Numbered from the stretch's first letter, positions 18,077-26,708 are shown. The stretch is DNA of 64,000 nucleotides from JABWCE01 sp964617955 (GCA_964617955.1 CAZTXB010000002.1:1-64000); one strand, 5' to 3'. The notes: generated from the sequence alone by a model not told the origin. Program-made: numbers and translations.

Positions 18077-18886
18077 CTATGGGAGCGATTGCTTAAATTG
18101 AAGGTATCTGTCATTATAGGTTAAGCCTACTCTACTTCCCAGTAATACCCACTTGTCGTTGATGGCCTGTACCCTGTTTTCAGGGTTTGGGTGGGTGCTA
18201 AGGAACTGTGGTCCTGAGGTTTGGCCCTGGGCAATTAATTTTTCGAAAAACCGGCCAACGCCTCTGGCGTCCAAATCTGTTTTATCAAGATATTCAACGG
18301 ATCTTAAGTCGGCTTCCGTCTCATTCCCGCGGCTGTATTTCAAACCAATCAAACCTTCAGTAACCTGTCCAATGATAGATGAATCACCGAGCAACATTTT
18401 AAGGATAATGTCTCTTCCAAGCGCAGAGGTCATGGCTTCCGTGCTATGGCGCTCATCGGCGTGTGCGATTTCATGCCCCATTACTCCGGCAAATTGATCT
18501 TCGCTCTCTAAATACTTGATCAGACCCGTATATACATAGATATAGCCACCGGGGGTACAGAAAGCATTTAAAATGGTGTCGTTATGAATGATTTTGGTTT
18601 CCCAAAGAAAATCGTTGCGATGTTTCATGGTCGCCTTATTCAATACATCGTTGATGATTCTTCTCAAATGGGTATAGGCGGCGCTGTATTTAGTTTCATC
18701 GAGGAGTGGAAACTGTATAGGGTCAGCGGCAATCTGGGCGCTAAAATCTGCTCCCATTTTTTTATCGTCTTCAATTGAAAATACATTCAATTGAACCACA
18801 TTGGTGCCGTCCTTCTTTTTGCAATTGCTAAAGGTAAATCCTAAACCCAATGCCAACATCAGCACAAATAATATTTTCGATTTCAT
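18077..18886 (-). CDS. M48-family zinc metalloprotease lipoprotein
   Basis: Periplasmic or outer-membrane-anchored metalloprotease, related to the BepA/LoiP group that handles misassembled outer-membrane proteins. The 269-residue product has a signal peptide ending in a lipobox-like LGFTFSNC, with the modifiable cysteine near residue 22. The zinc motif VMGHEIAHADERHS is near residue 136 and the third ligand in NETEADLRSVEYL near 190. The C-terminal FLSTHPNPENRVQAI is another M48 landmark. No TPR domain follows, so it is of the short LoiP/YcaL type. It sits beside a BamA-like gene on the same strand (38 bp gap), which fits envelope quality control. Confidence 0.92.
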   Translation of the reverse strand: MKSKILFVLMLALGLGFTFSNCKKKDGTNVVQLNVFSIEDDKKMGADFSAQIAADPIQFPLLDETKYSAAYTHLRRIINDVLNKATMKHRNDFLWETKIIHNDTILNAFCTPGGYIYVYTGLIKYLESEDQFAGVMGHEIAHADERHSTEAMTSALGRDIILKMLLGDSSIIGQVTEGLIGLKYSRGNETEADLRSVEYLDKTDLDARGVGRFFEKLIAQGQTSGPQFLSTHPNPENRVQAINDKWVLLGSRVGLTYNDRYLQFKQSLP

Positions 18887-18923
18887 AAAAATTTTTAAAA
18901 GAGCGCGAAGGTAGTCAATTTTT

Positions 18924-21344
18924 TTAAAAAGGCACGCCTACCGCTGGCGTGAGATTGGAGTTGTCTATAATCCAGCGAAGTCCATCCATGTCTTTTATCA
19001 CCCATCGATTTCCTTCCGACTTGCTTGGGTCGTATAATTTTATGCCTAAATCAAATCGCATGATGAAGAATCCTAAATTAAATCGGAGCCCTATTCCGGT
19101 ATTCAGAGCAAGTTGACTATAAAAGGTGCTGAATTCGAATTTTGAATCAGCGTTGGCCGATTTCGCGTCACTCCATATATTGCCCGCATCCAGGAAAAAA
19201 GCCCCATCCAACTTTTGAGGAGCGATGGCAAATCGGTATTCGACGGTAGTGGCCAACATAATATCACCGGTTTTGTCGAGCTGAATGCTGCTCGTATTTG
19301 AATAACTTCCTGGACCAATAATTCGCGGTCGCCAAGCCCTCAAACTGTTGCTGCCTCCAACATAGAACTGCCGCTCGAAGGGCAAAACCACCGAGTTTCC
19401 AAAAGGAACGCCATACCCAATATTTGCTCTTAAAACCAAGGTTTTGTTTTTAGCAAAAATCTTGTAGTGTACAATGTCGATATCGCTCCTGAAATATTGA
19501 AAGTAGGGGGTCCCTAAAATTTCCTTGTCTATTCCTGTGCTTTTACCAATCTGTCGGTAGAGCAATTCTATCATATTTCCCGACAGTTCAAAGAGGTTGG
19601 TTCTTATATTCCAATAGTTGTTTGGCGACTTTGGCTGGTTATTAAATTCAAACCCGGCTTTTTGTGAGGCAATAATATAATTTCGAAACATTCGCCGTAA
19701 GCGGATACTGTCAGCAGGATTATTTAACCGATTGATAAAACCGCTGTCCACATCCGATTCGTTAAAACTCACCTGTATTGGGGAATAGTAAAACTTAAAC
19801 AAGCGCTTGTCCTTGGTTTGATAGCTGGTTTGCCACATAAAATTAATAGGCAGAGAACGTCTGTAATAACTGGTGTTGATTTCGGTTTGTACCGTTAAAT
19901 TCAGGGAAGTTCGGTTTTGCTGAAGTTGTGGTTTTAAGTCCAATTTGCGCAAGCCCAACAATTTGGGAAACAAAAGTTCAAAGGTTAAATTTGATTCAAA
20001 ATTTGCCGCCTTGAATCTTGCTAGCTCCAATTTGTTCAGCTTCAAAACAACCGGAGTGGCGCTGGTGTTGCCAAACTGTTTTTCGGCAGCCGTCCTGAAC
20101 TTTATATTAAAGTCTTCGGCGTTTCTAAAAACATTTTTATTGTTAATATTAAACGAAGCCGCCAAACCATAGGTTCTCGGATTGTTGTCGTTCGAGTTCA
20201 GGTTGGTTTGTTTATCAGAGGTAATTACCTGCGGCTCGAACGTATAATCAATTTTAGAGTTAGGCGTTAAAGTAATGTATACGGCCAATTTCCCAATTGA
20301 ATCTGATTTATAAGGACTTATACTGATGTTAACCTGCTTGAATAATCCAAGTCCCAAGAGTTTGTTGTAGGTGGCTTCCAAATCCTTTTGTGAGAATAAG
20401 TTTTTTGGACGCAATAAAATGGAGCGATTGATGATATTGGGTTTGATATTATAACCTTTAAAGAGGTATTGAATTTGGGCATAGGTAATGGTATCTCTTC
20501 TTCCGAATTTTTGGTTAAAATTCATTTCTACGATTACCTTTTGTATGGTTTGTTGCCGCGCATTCCTGAGCAAGCCCACATTTCCTATATTGAAATACAC
20601 GTTGGCATTTCCATTGGATAAGCTGGTATCCACTACAATATCTATGAGCGATTTATTAAAATAGTAAAACCCGCTGTCGCGGAAACTCGCAGCCAGACGG
20701 TCGCGCTCTTCACTGAGTTTTTCGAAATCCACCCTGTCGCCGGCTTTTAAAAAACTTTTTTTAGCGAATAGGTTTGCATTTTTATCGAGTACCCTGTCCG
20801 ATCCGTTGTAATACACATTTTCGATGACACTGTATTTGCCCGGAGTGACGGTGTAAGATATGATTGACCTTTTTAAAACAGTTTTTACCTTCGAACTTAC
20901 AGTGGCGTTGTAATATCCCTTTTGCTTCATGTAAACCAGAAGGTTTTGCTCCGATTTTTTAATTAAACTGTTGTCGAGATAAACCGGCTTCTCCCCAATT
21001 ATTTCTGTAAAAACATTCTTGAACTTATTGGGCTTCATTCCTTTGCTGACGATCTTTTTATTGTTCTTATCCCGCTTCACAATGCGTCCATAAACACTGT
21101 CGCGTTTAAAAACTTTTTGTCCAAAATAATACGCCCATAAATTAAATTTAATGAGTCCCAACATTTTTCTGTTCGGAACCAGCAGGATTTCATCTTTTAA
21201 ATTTTCTATTTTTTCCTTCCCTTCCACCTTCACGGTGTTAATGTCGACCAGGGATTTGTCTTTTGGAACAAATCGCAAGGTATTGCAAGCGCTAAATAGG
21301 CTTAATGCAAAACACATGAATAAGATTACTTTTGCCCTTAGCAT
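18924..21344 (-). CDS. BamA/TamA-family outer-membrane assembly protein (lipoprotein-type)
   Basis: Surface-antigen (Omp85) family protein that inserts or translocates beta-barrel proteins. I start it at the ATG at 21344 (806 residues). This gives a clean lipoprotein signal, MLRAKVILFMCFALSLFSAC, with cysteine 20 as the lipidation site. The alternative TTG at 21383 adds 13 residues. POTRA-like segments run to about residue 390 (for example SVIENVYYNGSDRVLDKNA). The C-terminal half is a 16-strand-type barrel with NSLRAWRPRIIGPGSYSN near 650, containing the loop-6 RGF/RAWR-type motif of Omp85. The C terminus is FNLGFFIMRFDLGIKL-like. It is not the canonical BamA by signal type and may be the TamA/lipoprotein paralog common in Bacteroidota. 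Confidence 0.88.
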   Translation of the reverse strand: MLRAKVILFMCFALSLFSACNTLRFVPKDKSLVDINTVKVEGKEKIENLKDEILLVPNRKMLGLIKFNLWAYYFGQKVFKRDSVYGRIVKRDKNNKKIVSKGMKPNKFKNVFTEIIGEKPVYLDNSLIKKSEQNLLVYMKQKGYYNATVSSKVKTVLKRSIISYTVTPGKYSVIENVYYNGSDRVLDKNANLFAKKSFLKAGDRVDFEKLSEERDRLAASFRDSGFYYFNKSLIDIVVDTSLSNGNANVYFNIGNVGLLRNARQQTIQKVIVEMNFNQKFGRRDTITYAQIQYLFKGYNIKPNIINRSILLRPKNLFSQKDLEATYNKLLGLGLFKQVNISISPYKSDSIGKLAVYITLTPNSKIDYTFEPQVITSDKQTNLNSNDNNPRTYGLAASFNINNKNVFRNAEDFNIKFRTAAEKQFGNTSATPVVLKLNKLELARFKAANFESNLTFELLFPKLLGLRKLDLKPQLQQNRTSLNLTVQTEINTSYYRRSLPINFMWQTSYQTKDKRLFKFYYSPIQVSFNESDVDSGFINRLNNPADSIRLRRMFRNYIIASQKAGFEFNNQPKSPNNYWNIRTNLFELSGNMIELLYRQIGKSTGIDKEILGTPYFQYFRSDIDIVHYKIFAKNKTLVLRANIGYGVPFGNSVVLPFERQFYVGGSNSLRAWRPRIIGPGSYSNTSSIQLDKTGDIMLATTVEYRFAIAPQKLDGAFFLDAGNIWSDAKSANADSKFEFSTFYSQLALNTGIGLRFNLGFFIMRFDLGIKLYDPSKSEGNRWVIKDMDGLRWIIDNSNLTPAVGVPF
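21327..21334 (+). promoter_or_regulatory. -7 box of the TrmH-family gene, inside the divergent gene
   Basis: TACTTTTG matches TAnnTTTG and ends 8 bp before the ATG at 21343, the same spacing as for ubiE and engB. It lies within the first codons of the BamA-like gene on the other strand. No TTTG at -33 was found. Confidence 0.5.
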
Positions 21345-22077
21345 GCTATCGATTGCGAGAAATAAAGAGATAAGAAGTCTCAACCAAAAAAAATACAGGC
21401 AAAGATATGGCCAATTTTTGGTGGAAGGAGAAAAATCAGTCCTGGAATTGTGCCAGAGTCAATACACGGTGTCTGAAATACTAGTTACCGAGGAGATATT
21501 TAGTAAGGTTGGACATAGGTTAGTTAGTGGTAAGGTACACATTATGAGAGACAAAGACATTCAAAGGCTCGGTACGCTCAGCAATTCACCCGGCATACTG
21601 GCAGTGTCTAATTTCCAAGAACGCCAGCTAAAGAGCATGGATACCGATAAAGGCTTTAGTTTGGTTCTGGATGGCATTACCGATCCCGGAAATTTTGGAA
21701 CCTTGTTGCGAATTGCCGACTGGTTTGGGATTCAGAGCGTCATTTGCTCAAAAGATACGGTGGATTTGTACAATCCGAAAAGCATATCGGCAAGCATGGG
21801 CTCCTTTACCAGGGTAAATGTTTTTTATGAAGATTTAAAGGAGGTTCTTAACAATTCTGACCTTCCCTCTTTCGCCTGTACAATGAATGGAAAGAGGCTG
21901 AACGAGGTGGCTAAGGTTCCCAATGGTTTTGTCATCATTGGAAACGAGGCCAATGGCATCAGTAAAGAGGTAGAGGGCTTAGCAAACACGAAGATTACCA
22001 TTCAAAGAATTGGTGGGGCCGAGAGTTTAAATGCCGCAATCGCCGCAGGCATCGTTTGCCACCATTTTCTTACCTGA
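21343..22077 (+). CDS. TrmH/SpoU-family RNA 2'-O-methyltransferase
   Basis: SPOUT-class enzyme that methylates a ribose 2'-OH in rRNA or tRNA using S-adenosylmethionine; the target nucleotide cannot be assigned. I start it at the ATG at 21343 (244 residues, MLSIARNKEIRSL...), which gives the usual N-terminal substrate-binding domain. The open frame extends 64 codons further upstream, but that stretch is antisense to the BamA-like gene. The three knot motifs are visible: LDGITDPGNFGTLLRIADW near residue 110, FVIIGNEANGISKEV near 196, and RIGGAESLNAAIAAGI near 222. The ATG overlaps the divergent ATG of the BamA-like gene within one CATG. Confidence 0.92.
   Translation: MLSIARNKEIRSLNQKKYRQRYGQFLVEGEKSVLELCQSQYTVSEILVTEEIFSKVGHRLVSGKVHIMRDKDIQRLGTLSNSPGILAVSNFQERQLKSMDTDKGFSLVLDGITDPGNFGTLLRIADWFGIQSVICSKDTVDLYNPKSISASMGSFTRVNVFYEDLKEVLNNSDLPSFACTMNGKRLNEVAKVPNGFVIIGNEANGISKEVEGLANTKITIQRIGGAESLNAAIAAGIVCHHFLT
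21400..21407 (-). promoter_or_regulatory. -7 box of the BamA-like gene, inside the TrmH-family gene
   Basis: Minus-strand TATCTTTG, a full TAnnTTTG match, 55 bp upstream of the ATG at 21344 and 16 bp upstream of the alternative TTG at 21383. It lies within the coding sequence of the divergent methyltransferase gene, so the two 5' ends would overlap as antisense RNA. Confidence 0.5.
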
Positions 22078-22133
22078 TTTCAAATCAGGGCACTGAATCA
22101 AGATTTTGGATTAATTTAGCCGCTTAAATTTTT

Positions 22134-23360
22134 ATGGAGCAAAAACAGAAAATATTAAATGTGGCGGTAATCGTTGCAGCTTTAGGTTATCTCGTCGATA
22201 TTTATGATCTGGTATTGTTTACCATCGTGAGGGTAAAAAGTTTGCAGTCGTTAGGGCTTTCAGGTGACGATATAGAAGACAAGGGCTTGATGCTTCTCAA
22301 TATTCAAATGCTGGGAATGTTAATTGGCGGATTGTTTTGGGGCATTCTGGGTGATAAAAAGGGCCGTTTGTCAGTGCTTTTTGGTTCTATCGTCATGTAC
22401 TCCGTGGCTAATATTCTCAACGGCATGGTTCAAACCATTGATCAATACTATGTGCTTAGGTTTATTGCTGGATTTGGTCTTGCCGGTGAATTGGGAGCCG
22501 GTATAACCCTGGTGGCCGAAATAATGAACAAAGAAAATAGGGGCTGGGGCACTACCATAGTTGCAACGGTTGGGGTTTTTGGAGCCGTGATTGCGGGAAT
22601 CGTTTTCAAAGTCTCCGGTGGAGATTGGAGGCTCTGTTATTATATAGGAGGAGGGTTGGGAATACTTCTGCTATTCCTAAGGATTCTGGTGTTTGAATCG
22701 GGGCTTTACGAAAAAATTAAGAAGAGCGAAATTAGACGAGGGGAGTTTAGCCTCATATTTTCGAGTCGCTATCGTTTGAAAAAATATTTAAAATGTATTT
22801 TAATCGGCCTTCCAACGTGGTTCACTATAGGCATCATCGTGAGTTTTTCTCCAGAATTTGCCAAACTACAGGGGATTAAGGGCATTACTGACGCCTCGAT
22901 ACCCATAACCTGTTGTTATATAGGAATTACCATTGGCGATTTTTTGAGTGGCTTGCTGAGCCAACTTTTTAGAACGCGTCGAAAAATCATGATTCTCTTC
23001 TTGTTGTTGAGCCTTGTATCTTTTGTGTGGTTTTACTTTATCAAAGATTATTCGCCGATGGCCTATTATGCCTTTTTCGTATGGTTAGGTATTTCCGTAG
23101 GCTTCTGGGCGGTGATGGTAACCATTGCCACAGAAAGTTTTGGCACCAACCTTCGCGCAACCGTCACCACTACAGTTCCTAACTTTGTGAGAGGGGCTTT
23201 GGTTCTCATTACGATTTTGTATAAATCGCTGCAAGCTTCAGGAGTTGGTAAGATGGATGCCGTGCTCATTACCGGTTTATTTTGCGTGATTACATCCCTC
23301 GTTATGGCATGGCGTACCGAAGAAACATTTGGAAAAAATCTTGATTATTTGGAGACTTAG
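22134..23360 (+). CDS. MFS transporter
   Basis: Major facilitator carrier with 12 predicted helices in 408 residues. The first inter-helix loop carries the MFS motif A-like GDKKGRLSVLFGS near residue 75. GFGLAGELGAGITLVAEIM near 115 and the arginine-containing loop NKENRGWGTTIV follow the pattern of the sugar/metabolite:H+ symporter group. A central cytoplasmic linker (about 195-225) separates the two six-helix halves. The substrate is not evident. The following DUF2147 gene starts 25 bp downstream and may be cotranscribed. Confidence 0.85.
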   Translation: MEQKQKILNVAVIVAALGYLVDIYDLVLFTIVRVKSLQSLGLSGDDIEDKGLMLLNIQMLGMLIGGLFWGILGDKKGRLSVLFGSIVMYSVANILNGMVQTIDQYYVLRFIAGFGLAGELGAGITLVAEIMNKENRGWGTTIVATVGVFGAVIAGIVFKVSGGDWRLCYYIGGGLGILLLFLRILVFESGLYEKIKKSEIRRGEFSLIFSSRYRLKKYLKCILIGLPTWFTIGIIVSFSPEFAKLQGIKGITDASIPITCCYIGITIGDFLSGLLSQLFRTRRKIMILFLLLSLVSFVWFYFIKDYSPMAYYAFFVWLGISVGFWAVMVTIATESFGTNLRATVTTTVPNFVRGALVLITILYKSLQASGVGKMDAVLITGLFCVITSLVMAWRTEETFGKNLDYLET

Positions 23361-23385
23361 GCTTATTGTTGTTGAAGAAAAAAAT

Positions 23386-23835
23386 ATGAAACAGATAAAA
23401 TTCTTTGCACTTTTTTTAGTAGCAGCTTCCTTAACCGCTTTGGCTCAAACCAGCGGTGATGACCTTTTAGGGGTTTGGTTTAACGAGGCAAAAGACGCCA
23501 AAATAAGGATTTATAAGTGCGGCGATGGGGCCAAAAAATATTGCGGCAAATTGATTTGGCTCAAAAAGGACAAGGAGGATGATGGAGGAGAGCGCATTGA
23601 CAAAAATAACCCGGATGCCTCAAAAAGAAAGACTCCCATGATGAATCTGGTTATACTTAAACTTTTAAAATATGATGCTTCCGATAAGGAATGGAATGGC
23701 GGAACCATCTATGATCCTAAATCAGGGAAAACCTACAGTTGCTTTATAAAGAGAGAAGGTAAAATACTAAAGCTCAGAGGTTATGTTGGGGTGAGTCTGC
23801 TTGGAAAAACCTCCACCTGGTCATTGGCCGAATAG
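23386..23835 (+). CDS. Secreted DUF2147-family protein
   Basis: The 149-residue product starts at the ATG at 23386, giving a standard signal peptide (MKQIKFFALFLVAASLTALAQ). An in-frame ATG at 23329 overlaps the MFS gene and would bury the signal. The mature part has the DUF2147 pattern: GVWFNEAKDAKIRIYKCGD near 30, CGKLIWLKK near 50, DPKSGKTYSCFIKREG near 115, and a terminal LRGYVGVSLLGKTSTW block. This family is small, periplasmic, lipocalin-like in fold prediction and of unknown function. The four lines of evidence agree, so the family call is firm. Confidence 0.88.
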   Translation: MKQIKFFALFLVAASLTALAQTSGDDLLGVWFNEAKDAKIRIYKCGDGAKKYCGKLIWLKKDKEDDGGERIDKNNPDASKRKTPMMNLVILKLLKYDASDKEWNGGTIYDPKSGKTYSCFIKREGKILKLRGYVGVSLLGKTSTWSLAE

Positions 23836-23841
23836 TTAGAA

Positions 23842-24918
23842 CTATTCTTTCTCCACTATTTTAAGCTTCCAAACTTCAACGCGTTTATTTTTGTCTGCCT
23901 CTTTTTCATTTTGAGGCTCAGGAAAAATCATGTTTGAGTTGCCCATTCCTTTAAAGGTGAGTTGATTGCCCGGAATTCCTTTCTTTAGTAAATGGCGATA
24001 GACGGTTCTTGCTCTTTTATGCGACAATTCATGGTTATAATGCTTTTGATAAAAGTTCATAGGTCTTGAAATAGGACAGCTCATGTGGCCCTGTATTTCA
24101 ACACACAAGGTTTTATCGGCATTGAGCAAATCGAAGAGTTTCAACAAACCTGCCTGACTCTCAGGTTTTAAAGAATCTGAGTCCGAAAAGAAGAAAATGT
24201 TTTCAAAAACGATCTTCTCAACCACTACAATGGGCTTTAATTTAACTTCAAGATAGAGGGTATCGTTTTTTAAGTTTTTGAACAAGCCCTTATCAACCAA
24301 TAGGGTTTGACTTAAAAAATTTTCTTTAGAAAAAGTAATGGCGATATTTCGATTAGGGGTAACGGAAAGCATAAAAAGGCCATCGGCTTTTGTGGATTGA
24401 AATATATTGAGTTTTTGGTCCTCAATTACAAAATTTGTGGCCAGAGTTCTTCCGCTGTTAAAATTTACAACACGCCCCTTTACAACATACTTTTTATCGG
24501 CTTGATTTTGGGTATGGAAGAGATAATCATAGACTAAGGTGATTTCTGCCCTTCGGTTTAAGGATTTGATTTCTGAAATGGGTTCTGTTTCTCCCAGCGC
24601 CTCAATGGTAATAATAGAAAGTGGAACCCCTTGCAAGGTGAGGTAGTTTTTTGTACTCGCAGCGCGCTTTTTCGAAAGATGTATGTTAAAAGTATCTGCC
24701 GCATCCGAATCGGCATGCCCCCGGATCTTAATTTCACGAATATTGCTTGTGCCGATTTCAAGTATCTCACTCCGAATTTTTTGCATGGCCTCAGCCGATA
24801 CTAAGTCAGAATTAACCTTGAAGTAAATGCTAAAAACATGTTGCTGCTGTTCCTGACCAAAAACATTAACTGAAAAAAGGATAAGGGAATAGATAATTAT
24901 TGCTCTAAAAACGGCCAT
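23842..24918 (-). CDS. Two-domain OmpA-like peptidoglycan-binding protein with a central CarboxypepD-regulatory-like domain
   Basis: The 358-residue product has a signal peptide (about residues 1-22). It then has an OmpA-like domain at about 28-130 (IYFKVNSDLVS, IRGHADSDAADTFNIHLSKKRA, LNRRAEITLVY). The middle stretch, about 142-225 (VKGRVVNFNSGRTLATNFVI to LYLEVKLKP), looks like a carboxypeptidase-regulatory beta sandwich. A second OmpA-like domain at about 235-350 has VEIQGHMSC, LSHKRARTVYRHLLKKGI and NKRVEVWKL. OmpA domains bind the diaminopimelate of peptidoglycan, so the protein probably tethers the envelope at two points. Promoter elements at 24932-24962 fit it exactly. Confidence 0.85.
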   Translation of the reverse strand: MAVFRAIIIYSLILFSVNVFGQEQQQHVFSIYFKVNSDLVSAEAMQKIRSEILEIGTSNIREIKIRGHADSDAADTFNIHLSKKRAASTKNYLTLQGVPLSIITIEALGETEPISEIKSLNRRAEITLVYDYLFHTQNQADKKYVVKGRVVNFNSGRTLATNFVIEDQKLNIFQSTKADGLFMLSVTPNRNIAITFSKENFLSQTLLVDKGLFKNLKNDTLYLEVKLKPIVVVEKIVFENIFFFSDSDSLKPESQAGLLKLFDLLNADKTLCVEIQGHMSCPISRPMNFYQKHYNHELSHKRARTVYRHLLKKGIPGNQLTFKGMGNSNMIFPEPQNEKEADKNKRVEVWKLKIVEKE

Positions 24919-24931
24919 TTATTAAGTTGAA

Positions 24932-24962
24932 CAAACATAGCCAAAACGGATTTAAAAACAAA
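24932..24962 (-). promoter_or_regulatory. Promoter of the two-OmpA-domain gene
   Basis: Minus strand: TTTG at 24962-24959, a 19-bp spacer, then TATGTTTG at 24939-24932. Both boxes match the Bacteroidota consensus (TTTG-N19-TAnnTTTG). The start codon is 13 bp downstream of the -7 box, giving a leader of only a few bases. Confidence 0.7.
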
Positions 24963-24970
24963 TTGAGTAT

Positions 24971-25057
24971 AAAAAAGAAGGTCCTAATTTGCATTAGGAC
25001 CCAAGCTCTGAGATAAATACTAAACTACTACTTACGATGATAGCCTTTTCACAAAGG
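24971..25057 (-). ncRNA. Candidate small RNA A with its own promoter and terminator
   Basis: No reading frame fits here, but the minus strand carries a full transcription unit of about 87 nt. Promoter boxes are at 25064-25093. The predicted 5' end forms a 5-bp hairpin closed by a GUGA (GNRA-type) tetraloop (25044-25057). An unpaired A/T-rich middle follows. A 9-bp perfect hairpin with a 4-nt loop (24980-25001) then ends the unit, followed by TTCTTTTTT, a good Rho-independent terminator. The OmpA gene downstream has its own promoter after this terminator, so this looks like an independent RNA rather than a leader. An attenuated leader remains possible. Confidence 0.5.
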
Positions 25058-25063
25058 GTAATA

Positions 25064-25093
25064 CAAAGATAATATTAACATTTGATTTTCAAA
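25064..25093 (-). promoter_or_regulatory. Promoter of candidate small RNA A
   Basis: Minus strand: TTTG at 25093-25090, an 18-bp spacer, then TATCTTTG at 25071-25064. This is a near-ideal Bacteroidota promoter with no gene start within 100 bp downstream. Confidence 0.65.
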
Positions 25094-25187
25094 ATGTTTA
25101 TTTCTTTTTTTTGTGCTTTTATTTTACCTCAATTTAAAAATTAAAATTGCGCTTTGATTTTCAATGATTTACTAAGTAATATTTCTC

Positions 25188-25628
25188 ATGATTAAAAATT
25201 TTTCATCAATCTTGATATTTTCAATTTTGTTATTGTCTTGTATTGAAGACGATTCCAGGCTTCAGTCTCATGAAAAATTAAAAATAAAACAAGTACTAAT
25301 GAGCCAGCAGACGGCATGGAATGAGGGTAATATTTCAAAATTTATGCAGGGGTATCTAAAATCCGATTCGCTTCAGTTTATTTCCGGTAGAGGCCGTACT
25401 TTTGGATGGAAGCATGTTTTGGAAGCCTATCAACGCCATTATCCCACTGTGAAGGAGATGGGTAAATTGGAATTTACAAATCTCGACATCAAACTTCTTA
25501 CCAAAGACCTTGTGCAGGTATTCGGGCATTGGAAATTGATTAAAGAAACAAACGCCGAAGGAAGCTTTTCTTTGATTATGAAAAAAGTAGGATCAAGTTG
25601 GAAAATTATGATTGATCACACCTGGTGA
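25188..25628 (+). CDS. NTF2/SnoaL-like (DUF4440-type) lipoprotein
   Basis: The 146-residue product has a lipoprotein signal ending ILLLSC, cysteine near residue 18. The mature domain matches the NTF2-like fold used by DUF4440 proteins: an N-terminal helix with QQTAWNEGNISKFMQGYLKSDSLQFI, then the strand-turn FGWKHVLEAYQRHYP, and a C-terminal sheet SFSLIMKKVGSSWKIMIDH. Members bind small ligands or act as enzymes, but no function can be assigned. Its stop codon abuts the convergent ilvE stop with no space between them. Confidence 0.85.
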   Translation: MIKNFSSILIFSILLLSCIEDDSRLQSHEKLKIKQVLMSQQTAWNEGNISKFMQGYLKSDSLQFISGRGRTFGWKHVLEAYQRHYPTVKEMGKLEFTNLDIKLLTKDLVQVFGHWKLIKETNAEGSFSLIMKKVGSSWKIMIDHTW

Positions 25629-26708
25629 TTAGGACATTACCGCTCTTTGCAATGCTGTTTTTTCATTCCATTCGAAAATATCATCAACCCTTGAATATTT
25701 GATATCATCTAATTGCTTTCTTAAAGCATTTGCCATGGAAAAAGCAGAAATGGCATTCGGTTTTATGCTCTTGTCCTTATATCCCAATTCTGAAATTTGA
25801 ATAATATTGACAGCGGTGCCTGTTGCGAACATTTCTTCTATGCGGTTGTACTTATCGGCTTCAAGCAATTCGTCTATCGATATTTTTCTTTCTTCAACCT
25901 TGTACCCAGCTTTTTTGGCCAATTGTATAACCGAATCTCTGGTGATGCCTTTCAGCACAGTGCCAGCAGTTTCGGGGGTGATTAAGGTGTCGCCTAACCT
26001 CACAAAAAAGTTGGATGAGCCCAATTCTTCTAGGTACTTGTGCTCAATAGCATCCGTCCAAAGTACCTGTTGAAATCCTTCGCCATTTGCAATTTGGGTA
26101 GCATAAAGGGCTGCAGCATAATTGCCCGCTGTTTTAGCCTCACCTACACCACCTCGGCATGCCCTCACAAATTCAGTCTCCACTTTCACTTTTATGGCGC
26201 TGGTATAATAGGTTCCTACGGCACAGCCGTAAATCATGAACAGGTAATTGGTGGATGGCCTGATGCCGAGGTACTCATCACTTGCAATCAAGAAGGGCCT
26301 TAAATAGAGGGAGGCATTTGATGATTCCGGAATCCATTGTTCATCCAATCGACACAAAGTCTTTAGGCCGCCTACAAAAATATCTTTAGGTATTTCAGGC
26401 ATGCACATGCGTTTTGCTCCCTCATTCATGCGTGCCCAATTGTCGTAAGGCCTGAAAATTTGAACTTCTCCATAAATGTTTCGGTGAGCTTTCAAGCCTT
26501 CAAAAATGGCTTGACCATAGTGCATGCAGGAAAGTGAAGGACTGAGTGGAATGGCGCCGTAGGGTTGAATGCGGCCATTTTCCCAATGAGATCCGTTGAA
26601 TTCAGCGAGGAAGATATGGTCACTAAACTCTTTTCCAAAAATTAAATTTGAAAAATCAACCTCATCAATACGGCTCTTCAGAACCTTATTTATTTTTACA
26701 TCAGGCAT
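25629..26708 (-). CDS. ilvE: Branched-chain amino acid aminotransferase
   Basis: Class IV PLP aminotransferase that interconverts 2-oxo acids and Leu, Ile or Val with glutamate. The 359-residue length and sequence fit the larger, eukaryotic-like group of BCATs. It has the block CMHYGQAIFEGLKAHR near residue 60, EAKTAGNYAAALYA near 190 carrying the presumed PLP lysine, and YLEELGSSNFFVRLG near 225 with the conserved glutamate. TPETAGTVLKGITRDSVI near 245 binds the cofactor phosphate. It is monocistronic, convergent with the NTF2-like lipoprotein gene. The ATG at 26708 leaves a 61-bp divergent gap to the next gene. Confidence 0.94.
   Translation of the reverse strand: MPDVKINKVLKSRIDEVDFSNLIFGKEFSDHIFLAEFNGSHWENGRIQPYGAIPLSPSLSCMHYGQAIFEGLKAHRNIYGEVQIFRPYDNWARMNEGAKRMCMPEIPKDIFVGGLKTLCRLDEQWIPESSNASLYLRPFLIASDEYLGIRPSTNYLFMIYGCAVGTYYTSAIKVKVETEFVRACRGGVGEAKTAGNYAAALYATQIANGEGFQQVLWTDAIEHKYLEELGSSNFFVRLGDTLITPETAGTVLKGITRDSVIQLAKKAGYKVEERKISIDELLEADKYNRIEEMFATGTAVNIIQISELGYKDKSIKPNAISAFSMANALRKQLDDIKYSRVDDIFEWNEKTALQRAVMS

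Noticed and set aside
21151..21342. 64-codon upstream extension of the TrmH-family protein
   Set aside because: The extension is antisense to the BamA-like gene and the ATG at 21343 gives the family N terminus right after a -7 box.
22073..22089. Seven-base-pair hairpin with a 3-nt loop spanning the TrmH-family stop codon
   Set aside because: No T-run follows and the stem includes coding bases, so a terminator call is not supported.
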